Shown in pieces: positions 8,119 through 15,753 of a DNA stretch of 41,925 nucleotides (position 1 is the first letter of the stretch; every line of letters begins with the position of its first letter). Source of the stretch: an uncultured Acidobacteriota bacterium (GTDB lineage: Bacteria; Acidobacteriota; Thermoanaerobaculia; UBA5066); contig CALAQS010000109.1 of the NCBI GenBank assembly GCA_937888435.1, positions 90,039 to 131,963 of the forward strand, in the 5' to 3' direction. Under the pieces are notes generated by a model, which was not told where the DNA came from, ran no database searches, and was given only the letters and a program-made list of their open reading frames with translations. The position numbers were made by a program, and so were the translations under genes.

Positions 8119-9477
8119 TCAGCTTCTCTCGAGAAGCTCCTCGACGCTCCGGAGGGGGACGACCGAGAGGTCCGGGAACGCGGCCGCCTCCCCCGCGTTG
8201 CCGGCGGGGATCAGGGCCGAGTGGAAGCCCAGCGACACCGCTTCCTTCAGCCTGAGCGCCGCGTCCGAAACCGCCCGCACCTCCCCGAGGAGGCCCACCT
8301 CGCCGAAGACGGCGGTCCCCGCCGGCAGAGCCCGCCCGCGGAAGCTGCCCGCAACGGCGGAGCAGACGGCGAGGTCGGCGGCCGGCTCGGCGCTCTCGGC
8401 GCCGCCCGCGACGTTCAGGAACACGTCGTGCGAGGACAGCGACATTCCGCCGTGTCTCTCGAGAACCGCGAGGAGGAGCGCGAGGCGCGTCCCGTCGAAG
8501 CCGATCGCGGTGCGGCGCGGGCTTCCGTACTTCGCTTCGACGGTGAGGGCCTGGACTTCCAGGAGCAGCGGCCGCGTCCCCTCGACGCCGGCGAGCACGA
8601 CCGAGCCGGGCCGCCCTCCCGCGCCGCTTCCGAGGTAGAGCGCGGACGGATTCGCGACCTCGATGAGGCCGGCGCCCGTCATCTCGAAGATCCCGAGCTC
8701 GTGCACGGGGCCGAACCGGTTCTTCAGGGCGCGCACGACGCGGTGCGCGTGGAAGCGCTCGCCCTCGAACGACAGAACCGCGTCCACGAGGTGCTCGAGC
8801 GTCTTCGGGCCGGCGAGCGTCCCGTCCTTCGTGACGTGGCCGATGAGAAGGACCGGCACGCCGGTCGTCTTCGCGAGCGCCAGAAGGCGGCCCGCGCAGG
8901 CCCGCACCTGCGTGACCGAGCCCGCGGCCGCGGGCGCGTCCGCCGAGGCGATCGTCTGGATCGAGTCCACGACGATCGCGCCGAACGTCCCGGCCTTCAC
9001 GGCCTCGAGGATCGCCTCGAGCGAGGTCTCGGGAAGGAGGAAGAGTCCCGGCGCCGAGACGTCGAGCCGGTCGGCCCGCATCCTGACCTGCCGCGCGGAC
9101 TCCTCCGCGCTGACGTAGAGGACGGACCCGACTCGTTCCGAGAGGCGTGCGGCGACCTGCAGGAGAAGCGTCGACTTGCCGATGCCGGGCTCTCCGCCCA
9201 CGAGGACGACCGAGCCCGGGACGAGGCCGCCGCCGAGGACGCGGTCCATGTCGGCGATGCCCGTGGGGATGCGCGGGACCGCCGCGGCCGCCACGTCGGA
9301 CAGACGGACGGGCGCGGAGCCGGACGGCACGATCGCTCCGCCGCGAGGAGGCGCCTCGGCCGCGCGTTCCTCCACGAGCGTGCTCCACGCGCCGCACTCG
9401 GGGCAGCGACCCATCCACTGCGGACTCTGGGCCCCGCAGGCCGTGCACGAGAAGACCGTCGCGGCTTTTCGAACCAC
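8119..9477 (-). CDS. radA: DNA repair protein RadA (Sms)
   Basis: RecA-related helicase that extends D-loops during recombination. The 452 residues have the expected order: N-terminal C4 zinc finger (Cys11, Cys14, Cys25, Cys28 in CTACG...CPECG), Walker A GGEPGIGKS (94-102), the RadA-specific KNRFG motif (ALKNRFGPVHELG) and a C-terminal Lon-like domain with VFLNVAGG. The start is GTG at 9477, two bases after the mlaD TAG, so it ends the dnaB-alr-mlaEFD-radA array. Confidence 0.96.
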   Translation of the reverse strand: MVRKAATVFSCTACGAQSPQWMGRCPECGAWSTLVEERAAEAPPRGGAIVPSGSAPVRLSDVAAAAVPRIPTGIADMDRVLGGGLVPGSVVLVGGEPGIGKSTLLLQVAARLSERVGSVLYVSAEESARQVRMRADRLDVSAPGLFLLPETSLEAILEAVKAGTFGAIVVDSIQTIASADAPAAAGSVTQVRACAGRLLALAKTTGVPVLLIGHVTKDGTLAGPKTLEHLVDAVLSFEGERFHAHRVVRALKNRFGPVHELGIFEMTGAGLIEVANPSALYLGSGAGGRPGSVVLAGVEGTRPLLLEVQALTVEAKYGSPRRTAIGFDGTRLALLLAVLERHGGMSLSSHDVFLNVAGGAESAEPAADLAVCSAVAGSFRGRALPAGTAVFGEVGLLGEVRAVSDAALRLKEAVSLGFHSALIPAGNAGEAAAFPDLSVVPLRSVEELLERS

Positions 9478-9479
9478 GA

Positions 9480-10919
9480 CTATTTCGGAATCGGGATGCT
9501 GCCGAACAGAGCCTTGAGGTCCTCGTCCTTCCAGCGGATGCCCGCGCCGAGGAACGGCGATCTCAGGCCTGGATTCAGGAGGTCGTCCACGCCGCCCGTC
9601 ACGTAGAGGTTCGGGCTCGCGTTCCAGCGGGTGTAGAGCTTGAGATGCCCGTTCAGATCCGGCCTCGTGAAGTCCCAGATCTCGCCGCCGACGCGGAACG
9701 TGTCGGCCTTGAACGTCTGCTCGATCGCGGCGCCGCCGCGCGACTCGATGATTCCGGCCCTCAGGATCGTGTTCTTGAGCTTGTAGCCGAGCTGAAGCGA
9801 CAGGACGAACTGGTCGAGATAGCGCTGCCCCGTCGTCGCGATCGTCTGCTGGCTGCCGTCGGGAAACGTGACGGTCGAGGACTCGAGAATGTCCTCCCGC
9901 TTGCCGTTCGGAAGCGCGCCGATCTCGAGCCGGTAGAACTTCCCCTCCCGGGGGATCGCGTCGAGCGTGAAGTAGTACTTTTCGTTGCGGAGCCGCGACG
10001 CGAACTCTGTGCGGAATCCGATGTCGAGCTGCAGGCGGTTGATACGCCCGAGAGTGCCCGAGAGCTGTTCGACCCCCTCCTTCACCGACTTGAGCGCGTC
10101 GTTGATGTTCTTGTGCGTCTCGTCGTCGTTCAGGAGCTTTCCGATCGTGCCCTGCCCCGTGTCGATCTTGCCCGTGATGGAGTTCAGGCTGTCGGCGGTC
10201 GTCTTGAGCTTCGCCGTGACGTCGTCCATGTTCGAAACCGTCGACTTCACGCCCGCCCGGTTCTCGTCGAGCATCCGGTCCACCCGGGCCACGGTCTCCA
10301 GCAACTGGGCCGAGAGCGCCCGGAGGTTTGCGAGCATGGCGTCGACGTTGCCGCGGTTCGCGTCGGCGAGGTCGCGCAGGGATTCGGCGAGGCGGCCGAG
10401 GTTGTCGACGATCCGGTTCAGCTTGTCCTCGCCTTTCGGGCCGCCGAAAGAGCCCGCCATCGCGCTCGAGACCTCTTTGAGGTCCTTTCCGATGTCGGCC
10501 GCGAGCTTCGTGATGTCGTCGAATCCCGTCCCCGAGGACCCCTCGAGAAGGGCTCCATTCGGAAGGCGTGGGGCCGCCGGGTCGCCCGCGCTCAGCTCGA
10601 CGTACTTGTCGCCGAGCATGCCGAGGGATCTCACCTGCGCGATCGCGCCCTGGTGGAGCTCGACGCTCGGGTCGAGAGCGAGGTGGGCCAACGCGGTGCC
10701 GTCCGGCCGGAGGGAGATGCCGTCCACCTTGCCGACGCGCACGCCCGCGATCCGCACGGCGGACTTGTCGTCGAGGCCCGCCACGTCCTTGAAGTGCGCG
10801 TCCGCGGAGTTCGTCCGCGCCTTCTTCCCGAAATGGATGTCCTCGATCTTCAGGATGAGGACGCCCAGGGCGAGGAGAACGACGACGAAGAACGCTCCGA
10901 TTTTCGCGGTGGTCGTCAT
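9480..10919 (-). CDS. mlaD: MCE-family lipid transport protein MlaD with long C-terminal extension
   Basis: Substrate-binding MCE protein of an Mla-type phospholipid transporter. At 479 residues it is far longer than E. coli MlaD (183). There is an N-terminal membrane anchor (residues 6-24) and an MCE domain (about 39-115, with SAVRIAGVRVGKVDGI and LGDKYVELS). A long, probably helical stretch follows (133-296), with regularly spaced Leu/Ala and motifs such as NLGRLAESLRDLAD. Residues 297-479 form a beta-rich region with alternating strands (KYYFTLDAIP, FYRLEIGALP, GHLKLYTRW, PFLGAGIRWKDEDLKALFG) that resembles an outer-membrane barrel. The start is ATG 10919 with GGGAG upstream overlapping the end of mlaF. 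The MCE assignment is firm; the barrel reading is inference. Confidence 0.9.
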   Translation of the reverse strand: MTTTAKIGAFFVVVLLALGVLILKIEDIHFGKKARTNSADAHFKDVAGLDDKSAVRIAGVRVGKVDGISLRPDGTALAHLALDPSVELHQGAIAQVRSLGMLGDKYVELSAGDPAAPRLPNGALLEGSSGTGFDDITKLAADIGKDLKEVSSAMAGSFGGPKGEDKLNRIVDNLGRLAESLRDLADANRGNVDAMLANLRALSAQLLETVARVDRMLDENRAGVKSTVSNMDDVTAKLKTTADSLNSITGKIDTGQGTIGKLLNDDETHKNINDALKSVKEGVEQLSGTLGRINRLQLDIGFRTEFASRLRNEKYYFTLDAIPREGKFYRLEIGALPNGKREDILESSTVTFPDGSQQTIATTGQRYLDQFVLSLQLGYKLKNTILRAGIIESRGGAAIEQTFKADTFRVGGEIWDFTRPDLNGHLKLYTRWNASPNLYVTGGVDDLLNPGLRSPFLGAGIRWKDEDLKALFGSIPIPK

Positions 10920-10929
10920 GCGGTCTCCC

Positions 10930-11718
10930 TCATGGATGCGCCTCGGCGGACGCAGCCGCCGGGCGCCGTTCGGGCTCGGTCTCCGGAGGCGCGAGCTCGC
11001 TGTCACCGGTCACGAAGGCCGCGACGCGCGGATCCTTCGACTGTTCGAACTCCTTCGGGGTCATGTCCACGAGAATCTTTCCTCCCGAGAGCAGTCCCAC
11101 GCGGTCCGCGACTCCGAAGACGACCTTGAGGTCGTGGGTGATCGTGATCGCCGACGGCTTGAGCCGGGCGCGCATTTCCTCGATCACCTTCACGACGACG
11201 TCCGTCGTGATCGGGTCGAGGCCGGTCGTGGGTTCGTCGAAGAGGAGAATCTCGGGCTGCAGCGCGATCGCCCGCGCAAAGCCCACCCGCCGCCGCATCC
11301 CTCCCGAGAGCTCGGAAGGGCGCTTTTCCTCGATGCCGGGCAGGCGCACGAGCTCGAGGCACTCCGCCACGCGATCGGCGATCTCCTTCTTCGACTTCTT
11401 CGTGTGGCGCGTGAGCGGAAAGGCGATGTTCTCGCCCACGCTCATCGAGTCGAAGAGCGCGCCTTCCTGGAACGACATTCCGAACTTCCGCCGCAGGCGG
11501 TCGCGGTCCTTGGCCGACACCTTCCACAGGTCTTCCCCGTCGATCTCGACGGTGCCCGAATCGGGTTTCAGGAGCCCGATGACGTGTTTCAGGAGGACGC
11601 TCTTCCCGATCCCCGACTGCCCGACGAGGACGAGCGACTCGCCCCTCGTGACGGTCAGGTCGAGCCCGGAGAGCACGGTTTTCGTCCCGAAGCTCTTCGT
11701 GACCTTCGTGAGCTTCAC
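10930..11718 (-). CDS. mlaF: ABC transporter ATPase of the Mla/MCE lipid transport system
   Basis: ATPase that powers phospholipid movement with MlaE and MlaD at the inner membrane. 262 residues from GTG 11718, with Walker A GQSGIGKS (33-40), Q-loop MSFQEGALFDSMSVGEN, signature LSGGMRRRVGFARA (137-150), Walker B ILLFDEPTTGLDP (157-169) and switch His in TITHDL. The VGQSGIGKS P-loop is typical of MlaF/Ttg2A proteins. GTG 11718 leaves a 26-base gap to mlaE. The alternative is CTG 11748, which overlaps the mlaE TGA as CTGA and would add ten residues; no nearby ATG is in frame. The C-terminal tail is Glu/Ala/Pro-rich and variable. Confidence 0.93.
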   Translation of the reverse strand: MKLTKVTKSFGTKTVLSGLDLTVTRGESLVLVGQSGIGKSVLLKHVIGLLKPDSGTVEIDGEDLWKVSAKDRDRLRRKFGMSFQEGALFDSMSVGENIAFPLTRHTKKSKKEIADRVAECLELVRLPGIEEKRPSELSGGMRRRVGFARAIALQPEILLFDEPTTGLDPITTDVVVKVIEEMRARLKPSAITITHDLKVVFGVADRVGLLSGGKILVDMTPKEFEQSKDPRVAAFVTGDSELAPPETEPERRPAAASAEAHP

Positions 11719-11744
11719 GGCCGGCGACGCGTCTCTGGCGGCGC

Positions 11745-12515
11745 TCAGAACAGCACCTTCGTCAGGAAGAAGTCCGCGATGAGGATGGAGAGGGAACCCA
11801 TGACGACCGCCTTCGTCGTCGAAAGGCCCACGCCCTCGGCGCCGCCCTTCGTGTCGTACCCGCACTGGCAGCCGACGAGTGAAAGGAGGAAGCCGAACGC
11901 CGCCGCCTTGATGAGGCCCGAGGTCATGTCCTCCATCGAGAGGTACTGGAAGGTGTTGTTCATGTAAATGACGGGATTCGCGCCGAGATACCCCACGGCG
12001 ACGAGGTACCCGCCCAGGATGCCGATCGCGTCCGCGAGGACGACGAGCATCGGGACGACGAGGATGGTCGCGAGGACCCTCGGCACGAAGAGGTACTGCA
12101 CCGGATCGGTCGCGAGGGAAATGAGCGCGTCGATCTGCTCGGTCACGCGCATCGAACCGAGCTCGGCCGCCATCGCGCTGCCGGCGCGACCCGTCACCAT
12201 GAGACCCGTCAGGACCGGCCCGAGCTCGCGCAGCATCGAGAGCGCCACGACCGAGCCGATGTAGCCCTCGGCGTGAAACCGCTGGAAGCCCTTGAACGTC
12301 TGAAGCGCGAGGACGCCTCCCGTGAAGAGCGCGGTCAGGAGCACGACCGGGACCGAGTCCACACCCACGCGCACAACCTGGCGCGCCGTCGCGACGGGCG
12401 AGAACGGGGGCGTCACGACGCCGCGCATCGTCAGCCCGAGGAGCACGAAGAAGCGGCCGACGCCCTCCATCACGTTCAGGAGCCCGCGCCCGAAGAACTC
12501 GAAAAATTTGTTCAC
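11745..12515 (-). CDS. mlaE: ABC transporter permease of the Mla/MCE lipid transport system
   Basis: Inner-membrane permease of 256 residues, the same size as E. coli MlaE (260). It has an amphipathic N-terminus (VNKFFEFFGRG), about five hydrophobic segments and the family signature RELGPVLTGLMVTGRAGSAMAAELG followed by MRVTEQIDAL, here given in two parts; a second conserved stretch is VGCQCGYDTKGGAEGVG. The GTG start at 12515 overlaps the alr TGA as GTGA, so I prefer it over upstream in-frame codons inside alr. Together with mlaF and mlaD it makes an inner-membrane MCE complex. No mlaA, mlaB or mlaC is in the window. Confidence 0.94.
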   Translation of the reverse strand: MNKFFEFFGRGLLNVMEGVGRFFVLLGLTMRGVVTPPFSPVATARQVVRVGVDSVPVVLLTALFTGGVLALQTFKGFQRFHAEGYIGSVVALSMLRELGPVLTGLMVTGRAGSAMAAELGSMRVTEQIDALISLATDPVQYLFVPRVLATILVVPMLVVLADAIGILGGYLVAVGYLGANPVIYMNNTFQYLSMEDMTSGLIKAAAFGFLLSLVGCQCGYDTKGGAEGVGLSTTKAVVMGSLSILIADFFLTKVLF

Positions 12516-13723
12516 AGAAACTTCGACTCCCGCGCCACGATCTCGCCTCCGGAAAGGATGATACGTGGCACGCGCGGGCCGACGCCGCACAGGATCTCCC
12601 ACGCGACGGTGCCGGCCGCGCGAGCGACCTCGTCGACGCCGAGCCGGGCGTCCCCCTGGCGGCCGAAAAAGACCACCTCTTCGCCCCGCACGGGCCGCGC
12701 CGGCAGGTCCGTCACGTCCACGGCCGTGAGGTCCATCGAGACGCGCCCGGCGATCGGACAGCGGCGGCCCCCGATCAGCACGTGTCCCAACCCGGAGAGG
12801 TGCCGCGGCACGCCGTCCGCAAAGCCGGCCGGGACGATCGCGAGCGTCGTCGTCCGCCCCGCGACGAACATCCCGCCGTACCCCACGCGCGTCCCGGGCG
12901 GGACGGTCTTCACCTGGTCGACGACGGAGACGAACGACATGACGTCGGAAAGAGAATCGTTTTGCTCGGAGGAGAGACCGGGGACCCGCGCATAGAGGGC
13001 AAGGCCGGGGCGGACATGCGAGATTTCGAAAAGAGAAGATTTCTTCGAAGGTGAAGAGGAAATCCGCAAGAGCGTCGCCGCGCTGTTGTCGGTGTGGATT
13101 ATGGACGGCTGATGACCCGCCGCGCGAATTGCCTTCACACCTTCTAAGAAAATCCTGAGCTGCGTCTCCGTTTGTGCGCCACCGGGCTCTTCCGCCGAGG
13201 CGAAATTCTGAAAGACACCTTCCAGGAAAATCTTCCCCTCCATCGCATCGAGCCGGTCGAGGACGGGCGGCAACTCTTCCCCGCGCACTCCGAGCCGCGT
13301 CATCCCCGTGTCGAGCTTGAGGTGAACGGGCAGCGGCGCGCGCGGCTCTCCTCTCCCCTCTTCCCCTTCTAAGAAAATCTTCATCTCCTCGGCCTGCTCG
13401 ACCGAATGGATGTTGGGGGTCAGCCCCCCGTCCACGAGGGAGCCAAGCTGGTCCTTCCCGATCCAGCCCATGACGAGAATCGGCTGCGTGATGCCCGCCC
13501 GGCGCAGCTCGAGACCCTCCTCCACGACCGCGACCGCGAAGACCGGCGCGCCTTCCTCCGCGAGGCGCCGCGCCACGTGCCGGGCGCCATGGCCGTAGGC
13601 GTCCGCCTTGACGACCGGCATCAGCGCGCAGCTCTTCGGCAGCGAGCGGGCGATCGCCCGGTAGTTCGACGCGAGCGCGTCGAGATCGACTACGGCGTGC
13701 GTGGGACGGAGGGGGAGGGTCAG
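12512..13723 (-). CDS. alr: Alanine racemase, apparent CTG start
   Basis: PLP-dependent alanine racemase that makes D-alanine for peptidoglycan. Visible parts are the PLP-lysine motif KADAYGHG, LDTGMTRLG, VRPGLALY and the C-terminal catalytic-tyrosine region RVGYGGMF. Between the dnaB stop and the first conserved strand (HAVVDLDALASN) there is no in-frame ATG, GTG or TTG. CTG at 13723 overlaps the dnaB TGA as CTGA and makes the PLP lysine Lys39, the same number as in the Geobacillus enzyme; the CTG start is therefore my best reading, giving 403 residues. The gene has four AT-rich repeat copies (13035-13383) encoding KIFLEG-like peptides. The last of these adds several residues before VRPG compared with the usual spacing. 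Confidence 0.9.
   Translation of the reverse strand: MTLPLRPTHAVVDLDALASNYRAIARSLPKSCALMPVVKADAYGHGARHVARRLAEEGAPVFAVAVVEEGLELRRAGITQPILVMGWIGKDQLGSLVDGGLTPNIHSVEQAEEMKIFLEGEEGRGEPRAPLPVHLKLDTGMTRLGVRGEELPPVLDRLDAMEGKIFLEGVFQNFASAEEPGGAQTETQLRIFLEGVKAIRAAGHQPSIIHTDNSAATLLRISSSPSKKSSLFEISHVRPGLALYARVPGLSSEQNDSLSDVMSFVSVVDQVKTVPPGTRVGYGGMFVAGRTTTLAIVPAGFADGVPRHLSGLGHVLIGGRRCPIAGRVSMDLTAVDVTDLPARPVRGEEVVFFGRQGDARLGVDEVARAAGTVAWEILCGVGPRVPRIILSGGEIVARESKFL
13035..13383. repeat. Four AT-rich element copies inside alr
   Basis: Plus-strand copies are CCTTCTAAGAAAATCTTC (13365-13382), CCTTCCAGGAAAATCTTC (13218-13235) and CCTTCTAAGAAAATCC (13140-13155). An inverted copy is GAAGATTTCTTCGAAGG (13035-13051). 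The first three encode KIFLEG, KIFLEG and RIFLEG on the coding strand and use TTA or other rare codons in an otherwise GC-rich gene. Related copies occur elsewhere in the window, for example at 66-81, 227-240, 1678-1696, 4348-4366, 24605-24619, 39826-39841, 40066-40081, 41276-41293 and 41454-41469. Confidence 0.55.
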
Positions 13724-15075
13724 AGGCCAGGGCCTTCGCTGATCATCGCGAGGTCCGAGAAGCGCGTGTACTCGCCCGACCAGCCGAGCGTGAAACGGTC
13801 GGTCGGGCCGTTGCGCTGTTTGGCGATGATGACGTCGCAGACGTTCTTCTGCTCGGTGTCCTTGTCGTAATACTCGGGCCGCGACAGGAAGAGGACGACA
13901 TCGGCATCCTGCTCGATGGCGCCCGACTCGCGAAGGTCCGAGAGCACGGGCTCCTTCTCGGAGCCGCGCTGCTCGGTGCGCCGCGAAAGCTGTGAGAGCG
14001 CAACGACGGGAACCTCGAGCTCCTTGGCGAGAGCCTTGAGGCCGCGCGAGAACGCGCTGACCTCCTGCGTGCGGTTCTCGACCTTGCCGCGCGACCCCAT
14101 GATCTGGAGGTAGTCCACGAAAAGCGCGTCGAGGCCGTGCCGCTGCTTGAGCTGGAGCGCCCGGGCTCGCATCTCGAGGAGCGTGGCTGCCGGCGAATCG
14201 TCCACGAAGAGCTGCGCTTCGCGCATCTGCTGCGTCGAGAAGAAGAGGGCCTTCTTCTCCTCCTTCGAGAGGCGGCCCTCGCGCAGGCGCTGGAGGTTCA
14301 CGCGCGACTCGGCGCACTGAATTCGGAAGCCGAGCTGCTGGGCGGACATTTCGAGCGAGAAGAAACCGACGACGAACTTCTGGTGGATCGTCAGATACGA
14401 CGCGATGTTCAGGGCGAACGCCGTCTTGCCCATACCCGGCCGGGCCGCGACGACGACCAGGTCGGTCTTCTGGAAGCCCTGCGTCAGCGCGTTCAGCCTC
14501 GTGAAGCCGGTGGGCAGGCCCGTGAGCATCGTGCCGCGCCCGTGGATCTTCTGGATCTCCTCCTCGTTCTTCTCCGCGATACGCGAAAGCTTCACGAAGC
14601 CGCCCTTGATCGACCCCTTCGCGATCTCGACGAGGTCGCGCTGCGCGTTTTCGAGAACGGTCTCGGCGTCCGGGGCCGTCACGGCGTCGCGGATCGCGCG
14701 GCGCGACTGGAAGATGACGAGCCGCCTCAGCGAGGACTCGCGCACGAGGCGCGCGTAGCTCTCGACGTTCTCGACGTCCGGCACGCGGTCCACGAGCGAC
14801 GAGAGGACCGCCGCGCCGCCCGCGCGCTCGAGCCGCCCGGTCTTCTCGAGCTCGCTCTGCACCGTGACGAGGTCCACGCCCTCGCGCCGGTCGGCGAGCG
14901 CCAGACACGCCTCGTAGACCAGCCGGTGCGCCTCGCTCGCGAAGTCCTCCGGCACGAGGAACTCCATCACGCGCGACAGGAGCGACCCGTCGATGAGGAT
15001 CGCACCCAGGAGGCTCCTCTCGGCGTCGGGCCGCGCAGGAAGGACCTCGGAATCGACGGGAGCGAGGGTGGACAT
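13720..15075 (-). CDS. dnaB: Replicative DNA helicase DnaB
   Basis: Hexameric 5'-3' replication fork helicase of 451 residues. The N-terminal domain (PARPDAERSLLGAILID) is followed by a RecA-like domain with Walker A ARPGMGKTAFALN, FSLEMSAQQLGFRIQ, Walker B LDALFVDYLQIM and the C-terminal RNGPTDRFTLGW. The length is normal and no intein is present. The ATG at 15075 has no Shine-Dalgarno; an AT-rich GATAAAAC box lies about 12-19 bases upstream, so the leader would be only a few bases. First gene of the array dnaB-alr-mlaE-mlaF-mlaD-radA, in which most junctions overlap or nearly touch. Confidence 0.97.
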   Translation of the reverse strand: MSTLAPVDSEVLPARPDAERSLLGAILIDGSLLSRVMEFLVPEDFASEAHRLVYEACLALADRREGVDLVTVQSELEKTGRLERAGGAAVLSSLVDRVPDVENVESYARLVRESSLRRLVIFQSRRAIRDAVTAPDAETVLENAQRDLVEIAKGSIKGGFVKLSRIAEKNEEEIQKIHGRGTMLTGLPTGFTRLNALTQGFQKTDLVVVAARPGMGKTAFALNIASYLTIHQKFVVGFFSLEMSAQQLGFRIQCAESRVNLQRLREGRLSKEEKKALFFSTQQMREAQLFVDDSPAATLLEMRARALQLKQRHGLDALFVDYLQIMGSRGKVENRTQEVSAFSRGLKALAKELEVPVVALSQLSRRTEQRGSEKEPVLSDLRESGAIEQDADVVLFLSRPEYYDKDTEQKNVCDVIIAKQRNGPTDRFTLGWSGEYTRFSDLAMISEGPGL

Positions 15076-15130
15076 CGGGGAGGCCTGTTTTATCGCAAGT
15101 GAGGTCCTTCACGCGAGAGGCCAGGGCGTG

Positions 15131-15136
15131 TAATCT
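15131..15136 (+). promoter_or_regulatory. Putative -10 box for the WXW-repeat gene
   Basis: TAATCT lies about 48 bases before the ATG at 15179, giving a leader of roughly 36 bases that includes the ribosome-binding site GGAGG at 15169-15173. No -35 match is evident. The dnaB promoter faces the other way in the same gap. Confidence 0.35.
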
Positions 15137-15178
15137 TCGACCGAGGACGAGACGTCCTCTTCTTCGATGGAGGTGCAG

Positions 15179-15733
15179 ATGTCCCGAATCATCCGTTTCC
15201 TCGTCGTCCTTCTCGTCGTGGCCGGCTTCGTCTCGGCCGCGCGCGCCGACAGGCTCACGCTGCGTATCGGCGTTCCGCCGCCGCCGCCGCGCGTCGAGGT
15301 CATCGGCGCCCCGCCTTCCGCCGCCCACTTCTGGGTCGCCGGCCACTGGAGGTGGGACGGCCACCGGCACGTGTGGGCCGGCGGCCGCTGGTTGGCGTCA
15401 CGCCCGAACGAGGTGTGGATGCGCGACCACTGGGAGCATCGCGGCGCCGAATGGTTCTTCCACCCCGGCCATTGGTTGAAGCTCGGCCAGGAGCCGGGCG
15501 CCGTCGCGGTCGTGGCGCCGCCTCCGCCGGCGTACAGGGTGGAGACGGTGCCGCAGCCGCCCGGGTCGGACGTCTTCTGGGTCTCCGGCCACTGGAGATG
15601 GGACGGCGGGACGCACGTCTGGGTGCCCGGTCTGTGGGAGACGCGCCGCGCGCAAGAGGTCTGGGTTCCGGCACAATGGGTCCGCCACGGGCACGAATGG
15701 CGGTACCTCGACGGGCACTGGCGAAGGATCTGA
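15179..15733 (+). CDS. Secreted WXW-repeat (YXWGXW-like) protein
   Basis: 184 residues with a clear signal peptide (MSRIIRFLVVLLVVAGFVSAARA, cut near residue 23). Two tandem Trp/His/Arg-rich repeats follow, about residues 42-96 and 123-184. Each starts with a variant of FWV-GHWRWDG-HVW and ends with a second HW motif (FFHPGHW; YLDGHW), with a Pro-rich linker between. This fits the YXWGXW-repeat family found in many Gram-negative genomes, whose function is unknown. The start at 15179 is set by GGAGG five bases upstream; an ATG at 15167 overlaps that site. It stands alone between dnaB and the PHP gene. I infer a periplasmic or surface location. Confidence 0.8.
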   Translation: MSRIIRFLVVLLVVAGFVSAARADRLTLRIGVPPPPPRVEVIGAPPSAAHFWVAGHWRWDGHRHVWAGGRWLASRPNEVWMRDHWEHRGAEWFFHPGHWLKLGQEPGAVAVVAPPPPAYRVETVPQPPGSDVFWVSGHWRWDGGTHVWVPGLWETRRAQEVWVPAQWVRHGHEWRYLDGHWRRI

Positions 15734-15753
15734 TCCGACGCGCCGGCCGCCCG

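Noticed and set aside
15167-15169. In-frame ATG as the WXW-repeat protein start
   Set aside because: It overlaps the GGAGG that serves ATG 15179, which begins a proper signal peptide.
12512-15370. A single 952-codon minus frame covering dnaB and alr
   Set aside because: Only the part from 13723 down resembles alanine racemase. The rest is dnaB read in the wrong frame, joined because no stop intervenes.
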